From Ehretia macrophylla (Eukaryota; Streptophyta; Magnoliopsida; Boraginales; Ehretiaceae), in assembly GCA_037974665.1 (NCBI GenBank), contig CM075780.1, forward strand, positions 56,461,594-56,525,593: DNA of 64,000 nt. The letters are read 5' to 3'. Under the pieces are notes generated by a model. The model was not told the DNA's origin and made no database searches. It worked only from the letters and a program-made list of their open reading frames with translations. This document shows positions 48,007-60,590 of the stretch, piece after piece (position 1 is the stretch's first letter; each line of letters begins with the position of its first letter). A program made the position numbers and the translations under genes.

Positions 48007-48855
48007 TTAATAGATTGGACAGTCTAGAATAGAGTGATCTACTGCAGAACATATAACACAAATTTTTGTGATTTGAGGAGCTTGTGAAGAAGTAGACCCT
48101 AGAGATATGAATTTTTCTAATTGAAATGCTAGGGCATCTGCTTTGTCGGTCAATTTGGTGTTGGTGTTAGAGTTAACCTCGAACAATACCCTTTTTTGGG
48201 GGTTGTGGGTGCTTCTAGTTTCTCTATCTATAGTTATGTTCTGAAGAAAATCTTTAGCTGTATTCTCAATTCTACTCCAAGCTTCGTCTCCTGTGAGGTT
48301 ATAGAAACCTCCATTACTCATTGCATTTACCATCATTTTCTGTTGAGGTGTAAGACCTTTAAAGAAATAATACAAGAATTCGTGATGTGCAAACCCATGG
48401 TGAGGATACTGATTCCTAAGATCAATCAATCTTTCCCGAGCTTCAAGAAAAGGATCTAAGTCAGACTGAACGAATGACATGATGTCTGTTCGCAGAGTAG
48501 TGGTTCTGGCCATTGGGAAGAATCTATGTAAGAATTTTCGAACAAGTTCTTCCCAAGATGTAATAACTTTTGCGTCTAAATGATTTAGACATTGTTTGGC
48601 CTTAACTTTCAAGGAAAATGGAAATAGACGTAGTTGAATAATCTCACGACTCACATTAGGGATGTGAAGCATAGAACATGCCTCCAAGAATTGTATGATA
48701 TGAGCGTGAGAGCTTTCATTGCTTTTCCCGTAAAAGGAAGGCAAATTTGAAATTGTCCCTGTCTTAAGCTCAAAGTTAACATTGCCAAGAGCCAGTGGAG
48801 CTATGGCAAATTCAGGGTTGTAATCACCCAGAGAAAAATGTTGACGAATAGTCAT
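48007..48855 (-). pseudogene. Athila-type Gag with CCHC zinc knuckle
   Basis: A 282-codon frame begins MTIRQHFSLGDYNPEF. It has the Retrotrans_gag domain in the middle (LRLFPFSLKVKAKQCLNHL, WEELVRKFLHRFFP, YYFFKGLTPQQKMMVNAMS) and a CX2CX4HX4C knuckle at the end (CVICSAVDHSILDC). A TAA stops it right after the knuckle, while Gag-like sequence (QFPEFMEEQVFTTQG) continues beyond. The true start may lie upstream, where stops intervene before 48900. Confidence 0.85.
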
Positions 48856-49382
48856 TTGTGGGTCAATAGGTCAATTAACGGGTCGGTTAACAGGTTGAGC
48901 TATAGGAAGAAGCGGTATGTTTTGAATATTTCCTTCTTTTTCCACTATCGGGACTTGGACTCTCCTTCGCAGAGTTTTCTAGGGCTTGGGATCAAATTAG
49001 GTGAGTTCCGGATTTAAGGAACGACGCTCGTGCATGCAAAATAAAATAAAGCTAAGTGCAATAAGTAAAGACAGAAAATAAACTAAGTATATTAACTAAA
49101 TACAGAAAGTAAACTACGTACTTGGAAATAAATACAGAATTTAAACTAAGTACTTTAATTAAATACATAAATTAAGCCCACATATTTGTGCAAGCTATTT
49201 TAACAAAGCATAATATAAACAGTTTATGTGCAAGTATTATACAGACAATATACAAATTTATAAACTATATGAAAAATACTTTACAAGTAGAATTTATACA
49301 ATTTAACAAATATAGACAATAATTATAACACTTTAAAACAAGTTCACAGTTTATTTTCAAAAACTAAACTAGACTGTGCATT

Positions 49383-49399
49383 CCCCGGCAATGGCGCCA
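49383..49399 (-). other. Primer-binding site (tRNA-Asp) of the Athila-like element
   Basis: In sense TGGCGCCATTGCCGGGG, complementary to the 3' end of tRNA-Asp with one mismatch, six bases from the 5' LTR. Asp primers are typical of Athila and Tat elements. Confidence 0.85.
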
Positions 49400-50565
49400 A
49401 AAACTTGATGCTTACGAGGTGGTTGTGTGAAAAGTGTGTAAAATAGACCAAGTTTAAATACCCGCAAGTGTACGGATCTTCGTAATATAGTATGCTTAGA
49501 GTGTAGAATCGTACTACAGGGAAGCTCGTTAGTTGAGTTAGTGAAGTAGTGTGAAAGTGTTTAAAATGCTTAAGTGACAGGTTTTGCAATTGGAGTGTAA
49601 ATTAAACTATAACTAACTAAATTATCTAAATTAAACTAACTATTAGTTGAATACGAGAGGTAGTGATCTAGGGGTTAGAATATGTAAATGAGGCAATTAA
49701 TATAGGCTCGGTATCTAGGTTATCTAATTCTGCAAGGGCTTAACCTAAAAGCATAAACTCGGTTAAGCTAAAAGCTATAAACCTAGTTAATTTACTTACC
49801 TTATTTTAACCAAGTACAACAAGGCAAACTAAACTAAGGAATTAACCTATAGGTAGAAACTATGGTACAACCTATAGTTCTATGGAGTCTATGGTACAAC
49901 CTATAAACTCATGATTAAAACAGTTATATGGCACTAAAGTAACACAATCATAACATTAACTACAAATATAATATTATGATACGAAAGTAAAGCATTCATA
50001 ACATCTACTTTAAAAGCATTACGTATGAATAGTGATTTAAAACAAGCCATATATTGCAATATGAATTGAATAAACTAAATCCGAGACCATATATTAAAAT
50101 ACTAACATTTACAATATTCACCCCTAGATATCAATCTACTCAGACAAAAATGAATACAAGTTATATAAATAAGAGAGAGTCAAGAAAGGCTCCCCCATAT
50201 TGACGAACGCGTATTTCTGATCCCCGAAATTTGAGCAGAGATCCGACGCAAAGTAGCTATTCGGGTGGAGCTAATTTCCCCCGAATAAGAACTAATAGGG
50301 ATGAGTTTCCCCTGAATAAGAGCTTTCTTATTAAAAGATATTAGGGCAGAACCTCCCCCAGATAATAACTACTTGGGTCGGACTTCCCTATAATAGTGGC
50401 TATTGGGACAAAATTTTTCCAAATAAGAACCACTTAGGTGGAATTTTTCCCGTATCCTACTAATTAATTAAAAACTACTATAATTAAAACTAACTAGAAT
50501 TAACTCAAAAATTGATTAAAAATAACCAAAATCTAAAATTAATTAACATTTTCGGTGGGAGGGGG

Positions 50566-50575
50566 CTATTTATAG
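50566..50575 (-). promoter_or_regulatory. TATA box of the Athila-like 5' LTR
   Basis: Minus strand CTATAAATAG, with the first GC-rich palindrome about 15-25 nt upstream. Transcription would run toward lower coordinates into the PBS and gag. Confidence 0.65.
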
Positions 50576-50589
50576 GCAAAAACTCATAA

Positions 50590-50720
50590 GCGTGCTCGAG
50601 CGCCCAGTAGGCGCTCTCGAGCGTCCTTCTTTTCGGTCCATTGATTTCGCGACGCATGGCGGCTTCCGGAAGGTTCTTGAGGCGCGCTTGAGCACCAGTG
50701 AGGGGTGCTCAAGCGCCCTT
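50590..50720 (-). promoter_or_regulatory. GC-rich palindrome cluster upstream of the TATA box (5' LTR)
   Basis: Pairs of CTCGAG- or CTTGAG-centred palindromes lie at 50590-50626 and 50681-50720. The third site, which has a pair in the other LTR, is empty here. Confidence 0.6.
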
Positions 50721-51105
50721 ATGCTGCATCGTTCAATCTTTGACACGTGTTTTCTTCTAGAAGACAGTGGATTTTTGCTGACTTTCTGGGCTTGAATGTT
50801 GACTTATGACCGAGCTTTGATCGAGGCATTTCTGGGCTATTTTTAGCGTTCCGAGTCTGATTATGAGCTAGTTTTGGCCAAATTCTGTCTCTATCAATTT
50901 CATTCTTCCACCGGTTCTCGTGCTTTCCCAATTCTTCACTTCCTGACTTGCTTTTTGGATCGTTTTGGGTCTGAACATTCACTTTTCGATATTCTCCTAC
51001 ATTGGATCGAATGTATCAAAATGTTGCATTAATTCTTAAGTTTAAGATGCAAATGTAGTACAAATACCAAGGTTTGAGTGCTACAAATACAATTACATCA
51101 TGTAT

Positions 51106-51841
51106 GTGTGTATTTTTATAAAAAAAAAACTTTAACCAGAAACTATTTTTCACTGTGAGTTCAAATACCACAAAATATTTTTCAGTTTGACAACCAAACA
51201 CCATAAAATATTGTATTTTTTAGAAAAATATTTTCTCTTGCAAACATTTCTATTAGCAAGTTATTTTACGACAAAGAAATGGAGTCTTAGAGAAAGGAAT
51301 TCTTATGGGAGCTTCAATGACAATTGTGAAATTTATGATGATTTAAAAATTTCAACGACTCATAATGATTTGGTTGACTGTCACTAGATTTCAACTTAAG
51401 ACGTTGACGAGGTGTCGCTCCTTATATTGATCTTATTTTATTGTGAAGATAATCACGTTCAGATTCTTATGAAGGAATAGTTGTTTTATGATAACTGCGT
51501 AAATAGATCTTACGTGCTAGAGATATTCTTTTGGAGACCAAAGAGGTTACCTAAAATTTACCATATTCATGAAGATTTATTATTTTTCACATTGGGTATC
51601 AATTAGTATTTCTTGATCATTGGGACTCTAATAATAGTTCAGATTAGTATAACTCTTATATCATGGGATAATTTTGGTGAAGAATTATTAGGTCATAGTT
51701 TCTTAGAGAGTTGTTAGCATAGTATCACCCTTAAATTAAAAAAAAAAAAGGTCACTAGAATAAAGTTGAAATTTGAGATAAAGGGCAATAAAGTTTGTAA
51801 ATGATGACCTTTCTTTTATTTTATAGTTCTTCTTTCTAATG
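51106..51841. other. Unassigned AT-rich DNA
   Basis: I see no gene or clear element boundary. A 66-codon frame (51187-51387) has no recognisable domain. A 12-base A run lies near 51740. It could be host DNA or more of an older element. Confidence 0.3.
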
Positions 51842-53438
51842 CACTACAAGAAATTGGAGGCTAGGCGATAGATAGATACGATCACCCAATCGTCGCCTAA
51901 CAAGATAGACGATGGTAAAGTGACGAGAAATCTAGCATCACAAAGTTGCTGAGGTGACAAAAGGAACACTGCCTCTAGAGGTGACAACCTAGTGATGATT
52001 TTTTCATCTCCAAGACGACAAACATTTCAAATTTTATGTGGCTAAAGTTGTCGTAATCTAGCCATCGTAACTTCGTCAAAAATTTTGTCATCGTAAAATC
52101 TCCACAAACTATATCTTGTCAAAACCATCGCATAGAGCAATCGTCGTTGAACCGTCTCGAATATCCGATGTCGCTAGTTGTTGCAAAACTGTCACAAATT
52201 ATATCTCACAAACCCGTCGTATATTAAATTCGTCACTGCATTGTCTCCAATCAGGTAGTCGTTAAATGACCTTGTCGTCGCTAATACCCATCACCACGCC
52301 TTTACTAACTTTTATTTATTTTTTAAAAAAATTACAACAAATTTTAAATGTTTTCACAATCTACTATGCAGGTGGATCCCCTTAAGACTAATCAGGCTGA
52401 AGACACAATTTGTTGTTGAAGGAGACGGAGTTGTTCATTCTACTGCTAGAGTAGTTGGCCCTGGCCTATCATCTAGTTCTTCAAATCCGATGTCGCTCAA
52501 TTAATGGCTTCTTCGACATCTCGTTCTATGAGTCGATGGCAAAATAGAAGGATGGTGTATATGGACCCTCCTATACGAACCCCCTACGACCTGAGTATAT
52601 ACACTCGTCCTCTATTGGTTCCACCTATCACCTCATAAATGATTGCATCATGATCAATATGCAATGTCGCCGGATTTCCCTGTGATGCCTATATGGCCTC
52701 CTTTACCATTTGACTATACCTTGTCAGCAATTAAAAATTTAAAAGTGATATTTTTATGACATTTAAGTGATAATTTGAATTATCTAACATAACATTATAT
52801 ACCGTGGTCTCTTCAGCCCTGGGATTAGAGTAGGGACCAACAAAAGTCCTACAATGAACCCGACTCTTCTTCCTGCAATAGACGTTCACCAAACAACATT
52901 TTGTAAATAAAAAATTAAATAGTGATACAATTATATTATAATTTAACCCATGAAGTTTAAAATATACCATTCTTCTCTTAACCTCGTATTATGGGATGAG
53001 ACCTAAATAATACGGGGATGACCTACTTTTTCAGTTCTTCGAGTTGGTCTCAGATCTATTTTCCATTCAGACGAATTCCCCTAATGATCACATAGTTTTC
53101 TCCATACCGCATCGCTTGTCCAATCTGGCTTCTTATTTGCTAGCGACTCTTGTGGAAAAGGTCTCGTATCCGAGAAGCAACTTTACTGTTAAATAATCGC
53201 TGGATCTCGAGTTCCTCACAGGGCCCCTACTTGCACACTTTATGTAGGCATATGTTAAATAATTAATAATTCAACATACATAATGTGATTATGTATATAG
53301 ATATATAACTAAAATATACATAGTAAAATTAAATGTACTAGGTACTTGAAATGCAAGGAACCATCTCTCCATAAACTCATGAGGAACCTGTGACCACGAC
53401 AGCCGAGGCTCGTTATACTCAGCAACTAATACATCCAT
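51842..53438 (-). mobile_element. CACTA (En/Spm-like) DNA transposon, one terminus and transposase remnant
   Basis: CACTACAAGAAATTGGAGG at 51842-51860 is a classic plant CACTA terminal sequence. The next 450 bp are full of CGTC/GACG-type short motifs in both orientations, as in subterminal regions that bind the transposase. The minus strand further in encodes transposase-like pieces. The other terminus is missing: the LTR of element D starts at 53439. The 3-bp target duplication cannot be checked. Confidence 0.75.
52975..53240 (-). pseudogene. CACTA transposase-associated ORF remnant (Transposase_24-like)
   Basis: On the minus strand 53190-53040 reads, over two frames with stops, KKPDWTSDAVWRKLCDHWG-like sequence (the W codon is a TAG) and then SETNSKN-KSRSSP. 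The pattern W-X3-L-X3-W followed by KS-E-N-KNR is typical of the plant En/Spm-associated family. Several stops make it dead. A further shard may lie at 52970-52731. The family call is from memory of the motif pattern. Confidence 0.55.
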
Positions 53439-56400
53439 TGTAATGCTCTGAGCCTTCATGGAATCATGACCAAAAAATAGCAACCCGATCCAATTCTCAA
53501 GGCATGAAAAATGAGAAAAAACGGATAGAGGTTCCCCTGTACCTAGACCAAACCAAAACCTACACACAGAAGATTACCACAACACATAAAAACGCATCCA
53601 TAAAGTAGTCCTAGACTTTATACTTAGCCAATAAGATTCCATTCATGCATTCTAGCTAGACGAACTATTAAGTTTAAATAACTACATAGATTAGACTATT
53701 ACACGCCACTACAAGAAGACTTGAACTTTCAATACAAGTAGACCACTAAACTTTAATACAATACCATTACACAAGACTTATATACAAGGCCACTTAGGCC
53801 ACAAAATAGATACAAGTACATAAAGCCAACATTAATACAAAACTACACACAATCCAAGCACTTAACAAGCAAAGCATCTAATATCAAGCAATCAAGAAAA
53901 TGGTTCAACTTCTTCTTTCTCTACAATATGAAACATGGTAGATGAAAAAGGTGAGCATACACAATGCTCAGTGACGAGGGATAAAGCCGGGGAGTTTTTG
54001 AAAATATTTTCGTGCAATGCATATAACCAGTTATACATTCCATAGCAATACAAGATAGATAAGCAAATAACAAAGCTAGTTAACATACAAATAAAATGAT
54101 ACGATTCGATTATCCCTAAACACTCCAAAGTCTTGATCATGATCACGATCTCGAACTCAACCACGAACATGATCAAATTGCTAGCAAACCCCATCACTCC
54201 AGTAGGGTACTCCGGATGTATCCCAAATCCTACGACCCAATACCCCTTGACAATCTACGGACCAGGAGAGTGAGAGACTAGAGCACAAAGGTCGAAACCA
54301 ACCATTGGCAAGCTCGATGCTGCCTAGGGAGGTCCAGCACAGCCGCCCCGAACGATAATGGTTGCAACCATGATACTTGATAGACAATATAGCACATAAT
54401 GAGTAACAAACCAACAATTCGATATGCACATAAATGAGGATCAACAAAAGAGGTTGACCTCACACAAAAGCAATAAAAATTCATAATAACAATAAGTCAT
54501 ATTCTATTTTGATTCATAGCTCTAACAACTAAACACATAACCATCTAAACCATAATAATTACATTACATAGCAATAAAATAACTAAAATGCCTATAAGAA
54601 TGATCCCCTCACCTCTAGACAGCCAAACATGCAAGAATCTAGCCAATACCCACTTCAGATCCTCTCCATTTGACAATAAGGTATGACCTATTCTAACATA
54701 TAGCTTAGCACAAGATAACAAAGATATAACAATTAAAAATTATTAGTTTAACACTTAACACTAGATGATAGCAAGACCCATTTTACCATCTTTCAATTAC
54801 CATTACATAAACACAATAACCTTCATTAACTTTAAAGCCTACACCAACTAATTGAAAACAAGACTTTTAACAAGCAAGAACTAACATATAACAATTGAAA
54901 TGGCATAACATCACTTGGCTACTAATTTAATCATCCTAGCTAGTTAACCTTTCATAATGAAAGCATTATATCTAGTAACATTTAGTTCATAAATGTTTCA
55001 CTTCCATTTAGTCATATGATTGCACAAATAAATAGCTTTACCATGTCCAAGCTTCCAAATAGTTGTCCACTCAAGAGTAGGAGTATTCAACAAAAATTCA
55101 TACTATTATCACATAAACACAACAAAACTTCAATAACTTTAAAAACTACACAACTATTTTATAACAAGACTTATAACAATCAAGAACCCACAAATTCACC
55201 ATTTGGCGATACCAATTAACAATCTAGCTAAGACATATTCAATTCTCTAGCAGAAGCTTAACTTTAACAAATCAGTTGCATATGCTAATAACATCCAAAT
55301 ATTCTAATCTTTATATATAAATGAAGCTATTCGAGTGTAGATAGTATTAAGATCAAAGAGTGCTCAATTCCAGGTTAAATTCTATGAGCTATGATGTTTT
55401 TCATACAACTACTTCTAGTTACTAGTTTTTAGCAATTTCGTGCTACCCTTCGGAAATGGCTTTGTCAGAGGGTCTAAACGACTGAATTAGCTCTTGCTCC
55501 AAAAACAAAGTTTGTTCTACACTGAGACATTTAGTAATTATTAAAGTTTCGTTCAAATCCAAGCACGTTGACTATACTAAATGAGCCTTACAAAATAGTT
55601 ATACTACCAGATATTTGATTACAAATTAACACTTTGTTTAGCTTGCATTCTTCACTTGATTTGGTTGTAAACTAATTGATAAGCTAAACCAACTCTCTTT
55701 TGGGAATAACAACAAACTCTTCACATGCATTAGCTCAAATTTCTACCTTAAGCCTTATTTGCAAGCAATTAACATGTATATACGTAATAAACTAGCTAGT
55801 TGAGCAAGACTAGTACTCTTTCAAGCATATTTTCAAACACTAGAGCTAGGCTATGCAATTATCTTCGTCCTCAACAACAACTATATCTAACATACCAAAA
55901 TTTCTAAGTTTACAAAGCAAACAACACATAATCTTCACATATTCATCATGAGAATCAAGATATCTAGCTCAAACAAAGCATAAATCAACTTATATAAACA
56001 TTTATACAAAACTTCCATTACTAAATATTTAAGAAAAATGCAATTCCCCTCACCTTGATCAAGTAAAAAATGCAAGATTGAGCAAGAGGGTGAGCAAATC
56101 TAGCATTTTCTTCCCCTTTCTTTTTCATTTTTCTTTTTCCTCCATCCCTTTCTTCTTCCCGTCGCCTCACTGCCTTCCTCTTTTTTTTTTGCCTAATGCT
56201 GAAGTGTGGAGTGGAGTTGGTGTGGTGATTTTTATTATTTATGTGGTGTGAACCGTGTGTTTGTGTGTGTGGTAGTGCCTTTTTTTATTTGTTTGTTTAG
56301 TTAATTTAGTTGTGTAGTGAGAGTTGAGTGATTATAGTTAATTTTATTTTATTTGTATGGTCCAAATGGAAGCCAACTAATCAAGTCACAAATAGATTAA

Positions 56401-56851
56401 TCTAAAATGCCACATGTCTACAAGCTAGTTCGTTAGATGGTGAAATGCACGTACTAAAGCTGTTAAGTTCACATACGGCATTATTCATTCCTTAAACTTT
56501 TTTCCAAAATTTTCACTCCCGAATGCAATGCACATAATTTTCTCGATGAACATGCTCAAGAAACATGTCAAGTAAGACAAACATGTATGTAGATAAAATA
56601 AATTAAATAAAATAAAATTCTCTCCGAGCTCGGAGCTTCACATTCAATAAGTGAAATTAAATCAATTTAAATGTTAGTAAAGTAAATTCTAGTAAATAAA
56701 ATAATAAAATAATTATTCTGGGCAAGTCAATTGAATATAAATTAAAGGCATGCAAACAGTTATCGTTGCACGTTTTTCAATAATTATACAATTAATGAAA
56801 TAAGTATATGCAAATTAATAAAATGTCTATATGCTAGGTCCAGGTGTCACA
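53439..56851 (-). repeat. 3' LTR of element D (3,413 bp)
   Basis: Starts TGTAATGCTCTGAGCC and ends CCAGGTGTCACA. Compared with the other LTR it keeps a ~300-bp segment (54323-54629) but lacks ~90 bp that are at 58897-58985. It contains the conserved hairpin. Confidence 0.85.
53952..53970 (-). promoter_or_regulatory. Conserved LTR hairpin, element D 3' LTR
   Basis: TGAGCAT and ATGCTCA with a 5-nt loop, a perfect seven-pair stem. Confidence 0.55.
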
Positions 56852-57907
56852 CTCTCCACCCTTAAATCAATTGCGTCCTCGCAATTCTTCCTTCAAGAGA
56901 GTTCCGCATTAAATGCAACTACTCTTGCCCAAGTGTACAAGTTGAACCTCGAATATCAACTCTGATTATCCATAGCTGAATGCGAAGTAAAAGCTCAAGA
57001 CAAAAATACCAAATAGAATGCCAATAAGAACTCCAAGAAAATACCAACGGAAAATCCCAAATAAGGATACCAAATAAAGACTCCAAGTAAGAATACCAAT
57101 TCAAAAGTCCGAATAAGAATCCCTCTGAATATGAACATCATATAAGAACTCTCAATATGATTGTTACATAAGAAGTCCATATAAGAAATCCAAGTATAAA
57201 TACCAAAAAAAATACCGAATAATTCCAAATAAGAACTTCAAGCCAGAATTTCGAATGAAATACTAAAGAAAATACCCAATGAGAATCCCAAACTTGCTTC
57301 TCGAAGTACTTCTTGTCGATCAAAGATATAAACTGTGACCGGCTCTACTGGTCTACATCTTTAGAAGACCCGCTTCTGGCTATATCCATAGGGGAGAGAA
57401 GATTACTTACTACTTTAACGGGTAATGCATGTATGCAATTGATACTACTTAAAATAGACCTCTCATAATACACATATAACATATTTGATACAACTTTCAT
57501 ATACCATGCAACTATTACATAGCCACAATTAATCCTTAAACTAGTATGCAGCTATTAACCATGTAAAGTTCAATAACACCTAGTTTATGAGCAAGATATA
57601 CTAGCACAAATAACAATTTAGCTTATAGAATTTAAGTGACACACTACTACTAATAGCTAAGGCAAGTATTCACTCATGAAATCACTTAGATGCATACATG
57701 GTCACATACATGTACATATCACACATTTATCATATATCACGCAATTATAACACATAGGTGCACTCATTCATTTCAAGACACATAAATCTCACATACAAGC
57801 ACACACATTTATTCAGGACACACTTCACATGCACGCACTCGAGGGTTGCTACCCAACAGACTGAGTACTATGTCCCAGCTGAGAACTATCTAAACTCTGA
57901 TACCACT
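56852..57907 (-). other. Internal domain of element D with PBS, PPT and minisatellite
   Basis: PPT at 56852-56863 and PBS TGGTATCAGAG (minus strand, 57895-57905), two bases from the LTR. Between about 56990 and 57255 roughly twenty degenerate ~13-bp units (near AAGAATACCAAAT) follow each other. The frames here translate to low-complexity hydrophobic repeats and are not genes. The rest has no ORF above 61 codons. Confidence 0.75.
56990..57255. repeat. 13-bp-period minisatellite in element D
   Basis: Units such as AATACCAAATAG, AAGAACTCCAAG, AAGGATACCAAAT, AAAGACTCCAAGT and AAGAATACCAATT follow head to tail. Unit length drifts between 11 and 15 bp. Confidence 0.7.
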
Positions 57908-60590
57908 TGTAATGCCCCGATCCCTCACAGAATTAAGACCAAAAAATAGCAACTCGATCCAATCACCAAGGCACGAAAAATGAGAAAAACGAACATAGTT
58001 TCCCCTGTGCATAGGCCAAACCAAAACCTGTACAAAGAAGACTACCACAACACACAACAAATCTAACAATACTACACCCATATAAAATTCATTATTAATC
58101 CATAAAGTAGTCCTAGACTTTATACTTAGCCAATAAGTATCCATTCATGCATTCTAGCTAGGCCAACTATTAAGTTTAAATAACTACATAGATTAGATTA
58201 TTACATGCCACTATGAGAAGACTTGAACTTTAAATACAAGTAGACTACTTAACTTTAATACAACACATTTATACAAGAATTATATACAAGGCCACAAAAT
58301 AGATACAAGTACATAAAGCCAACATTAATACAAAACTACACACAATCTGAGCACTTAACACACAAAGCATCCAATCTCAAGTAATCAAGAAAAGGCTTCA
58401 ACTTCTTCCTTCTTTACAACCTAAAACATGGTAGATGAAAAGGGTGAGCATATACAATGCTCAGCGAGGGGGATAAAGCCGGGAAGTTTTTGAAAATGTT
58501 TTCGTGCAATGCATATAACCAGTTATACATTCAATAGCAATACAAGTTAGATAAACAAATAACAAAGCTAGTTAACACAAAAATAAAAAGATACGATTCG
58601 ATTATCCCCAAACACTCTAAAGTCTTGATCATGATCACGATCTCGAACTTAGCCATGAACACTATCAAATTGCAGGCAAATCCCCATTCACTCAGTGGGT
58701 ACTCCAAATGTACCCTGAATCCTACGACCCAAAACCCATGGCAATCTCCGGACTAGACGAGTAACGAACTAGAGCACAGAGGTCGACACTAACCACTGGC
58801 AAGCCCGATGCTGCCCATGCAAGAATCTAGCCAAGACCCATTTCAAATCCTCACCATTTGACAATAAGGTATGACCTATTCCAACATATAGCTTAGATGT
58901 TCACATATGATAAACATACTACCATATTCATTCAATATAGCAAAGTGACCAAGTTAACATATTTCGTAATGCACATGAAAGCACAAGATAACTAAGATAT
59001 AACAATTAGAAATTATTAGTTTAACACTTAACACTAGATGATAGCAAGACCATTTAGCCATTAATCTTTCAATTACCATTACATAAACACAATAACCTTT
59101 ATTAACTTTAAAGCCTACACAAACTAATTGATAACAAGAATTTTAACAAGCAAGAACTAACATATAACACTTGAAATGGCATAACATCACTTGGCTACTA
59201 ATTTAATCATCCTAGCTAGTTAGCCTCTCATAATAAAAGCATTTATATCTAGTAACATTTAGTTCACAAATACTTCATTTCCATTTAGTCATATGATTGC
59301 ACAAGTAAATAGCTTTACCATGTCCTAGCTTCCAACTAGTTATCCACTCAAGAGTAGGAGTATTCAATAAAAATTCATACTATCGTCACATAAACACAAC
59401 AAAATGTCAATAACTTTAAAAACTTACAACTATTTTATCACAAGACTTATAACAATCAAGAACCCACAAATTCATCATTTGGCAATACCAATTAACAATA
59501 TCCATTAACAATCTAGCTAAGACATTTTCAATTCTCTAGCAGAAGCTTAACTTTAACAAATTCGTTGCCTATGCTAATGACCTCCAAATATTATGATCTT
59601 TTTGTATAAATGAAACTCTTCAAGTGTAGATAGTTTTAGGATCAAAGAGTGCTCAATTCCAGGTTAAATTCTATGAGTTATGACCTTTTTCGTACAACTA
59701 CTCCTAGCTGCCAGTTTTCAGCAATTTCATGCTACCCTTCGGAAATGGCTTTGCAGAGGGTTTAAACGACTGAATTAGCTCTTGCTCCAAAAACAAAGTT
59801 TGTTCTACACTGAGATATCTAGCTACTATAAAAGTTTTGTTCAAATCCAAGCACGTTTACTATACCAAACGATCTCTACAAAATAGTTATGCAAATCTAC
59901 CATATTTTTTATTACACATTAACACTTTGTTTAGCTTGCATTCTTCACTTGATTAGGTTGTAAACAAGTTGATAGGCTAAACTAACTCTCTTTTGGGCAT
60001 AACAACAAACTCTCTTTTGGGCATAACAACAAACTCTTCACATGCATTAGCTCAAATTCCTACCTCAAGCCTTATTTGCAAGCAATTAACATGCATATAG
60101 GTAGTAAGCCAGCTAGTTGAGCAAGACTAGTACTCTTTCAAGCATATTTTCAAACACTAGAGCTATACAATGCAATTATCTTCCTCCTCAACATCAACAA
60201 CATCTAACATACCAAAATTTCTAATTTTACAAAGCAAACAACACATAATCTTTACATATTCATCATAAGAATCAAGATATCTAGCTCAAACAAAGCATAA
60301 ATCAATTTATATAAACATTTATATAAAACTTTCATTACTAAATATTCAAGAAAAATACACAAAATGGCAATTCCCCATACCTTGATCAAGTTAAAAATGC
60401 AAGATTGAGCAATAAGGTGAGCAAATCTAGCATTTTCTTCCCCTTTCTTTTTCCTTTTACTTCTTCATCTCCTCCATTTCTTCTTCCCACCGCCTCACTA
60501 CCTCCTTCTCTTTCTTTTTTTGGCTGATAGTGAAGTGTGAAGTGGGGTTGGTGTATGGATTTTTATTATTTGTGTGGTGTGAACCGTGTG
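57908..60590 (-). repeat. 5' LTR of element D, interrupted by LTR E
   Basis: Starts TGTAATGCCCCGATCCCTCA and aligns with 53439 onward up to GTGTGAACCGTGTG, which is followed in the partner by more LTR (from about 56258). Here LTR E begins at 60591, so GTGTG (60586-60590) should be E's left duplication. The rest of this LTR must lie beyond the window. Confidence 0.85.
58445..58463 (-). promoter_or_regulatory. Conserved LTR hairpin, element D 5' LTR
   Basis: TGAGCAT / ATGCTCA with loop ATACA; GCGAGGGGG follows on the plus strand. Confidence 0.55.

Larger units (their letters stand above)
35284..51100 (-). mobile_element. Athila-like Ty3/gypsy element with nested insertions
   Basis: Bounded by TGTAT at 35279-35283 and 51101-51105; LTRs run TGATGCTTACG...TACATCA. 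The minus-strand order is 5' LTR (49406-51100), tRNA-Asp PBS, gag, protease, RT, RNase H, integrase, a 2-kb non-coding 3' region, PPT, and a 3' LTR (35284-41436) swollen by a TRIM and a solo LTR. The Asp PBS, the DLG protease and the Gag type support Athila. Every gene carries frameshifts or stops. No env-like ORF is found in 41437-43499. Without the two later insertions the element would be about 11.3 kb. Confidence 0.92.
49406..51100 (-). repeat. 5' LTR of the Athila-like element (1,695 bp)
   Basis: Starts TGATGCTTACGAGGTGG and ends TTACATCA before the TGTAT duplication. It is uninterrupted and gives the empty-site sequence for both insertions in the 3' LTR. A TATA box CTATAAATAG is on the minus strand at 50566-50575. 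Confidence 0.92.
53439..60590 (-). mobile_element. LARD-like element D: chromovirus LTRs with non-coding internal domain
   Basis: Two LTRs of one family, 53439-56851 and 57908-60590 (the latter cut by LTR E), enclose only 1,056 bp. The internal domain keeps a PPT (AAGGGTGGAGAG in sense) at the 3' LTR and a Met PBS at the 5' LTR. Both flanking stretches resemble those of the Tekay-like element at 17701-27061. No gag or pol is left; the middle is a minisatellite. It fits a large non-autonomous retrotransposon derivative. The duplication on the far side lies outside the window. Confidence 0.8.

Noticed and set aside
53706..53722. Second CACTA terminus (CACTACAAGAAGAC)
   Set aside because: It lies inside LTR D and its counterpart in the other LTR near 58209 reads CACTATGAGAAG, so it is LTR sequence by chance; the orientation is also wrong for the opposite end.
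56919..57323. Three overlapping hydrophobic frames that look like membrane segments
   Set aside because: They are translations of the 13-bp minisatellite and its surroundings; the repeated residues follow the DNA period.
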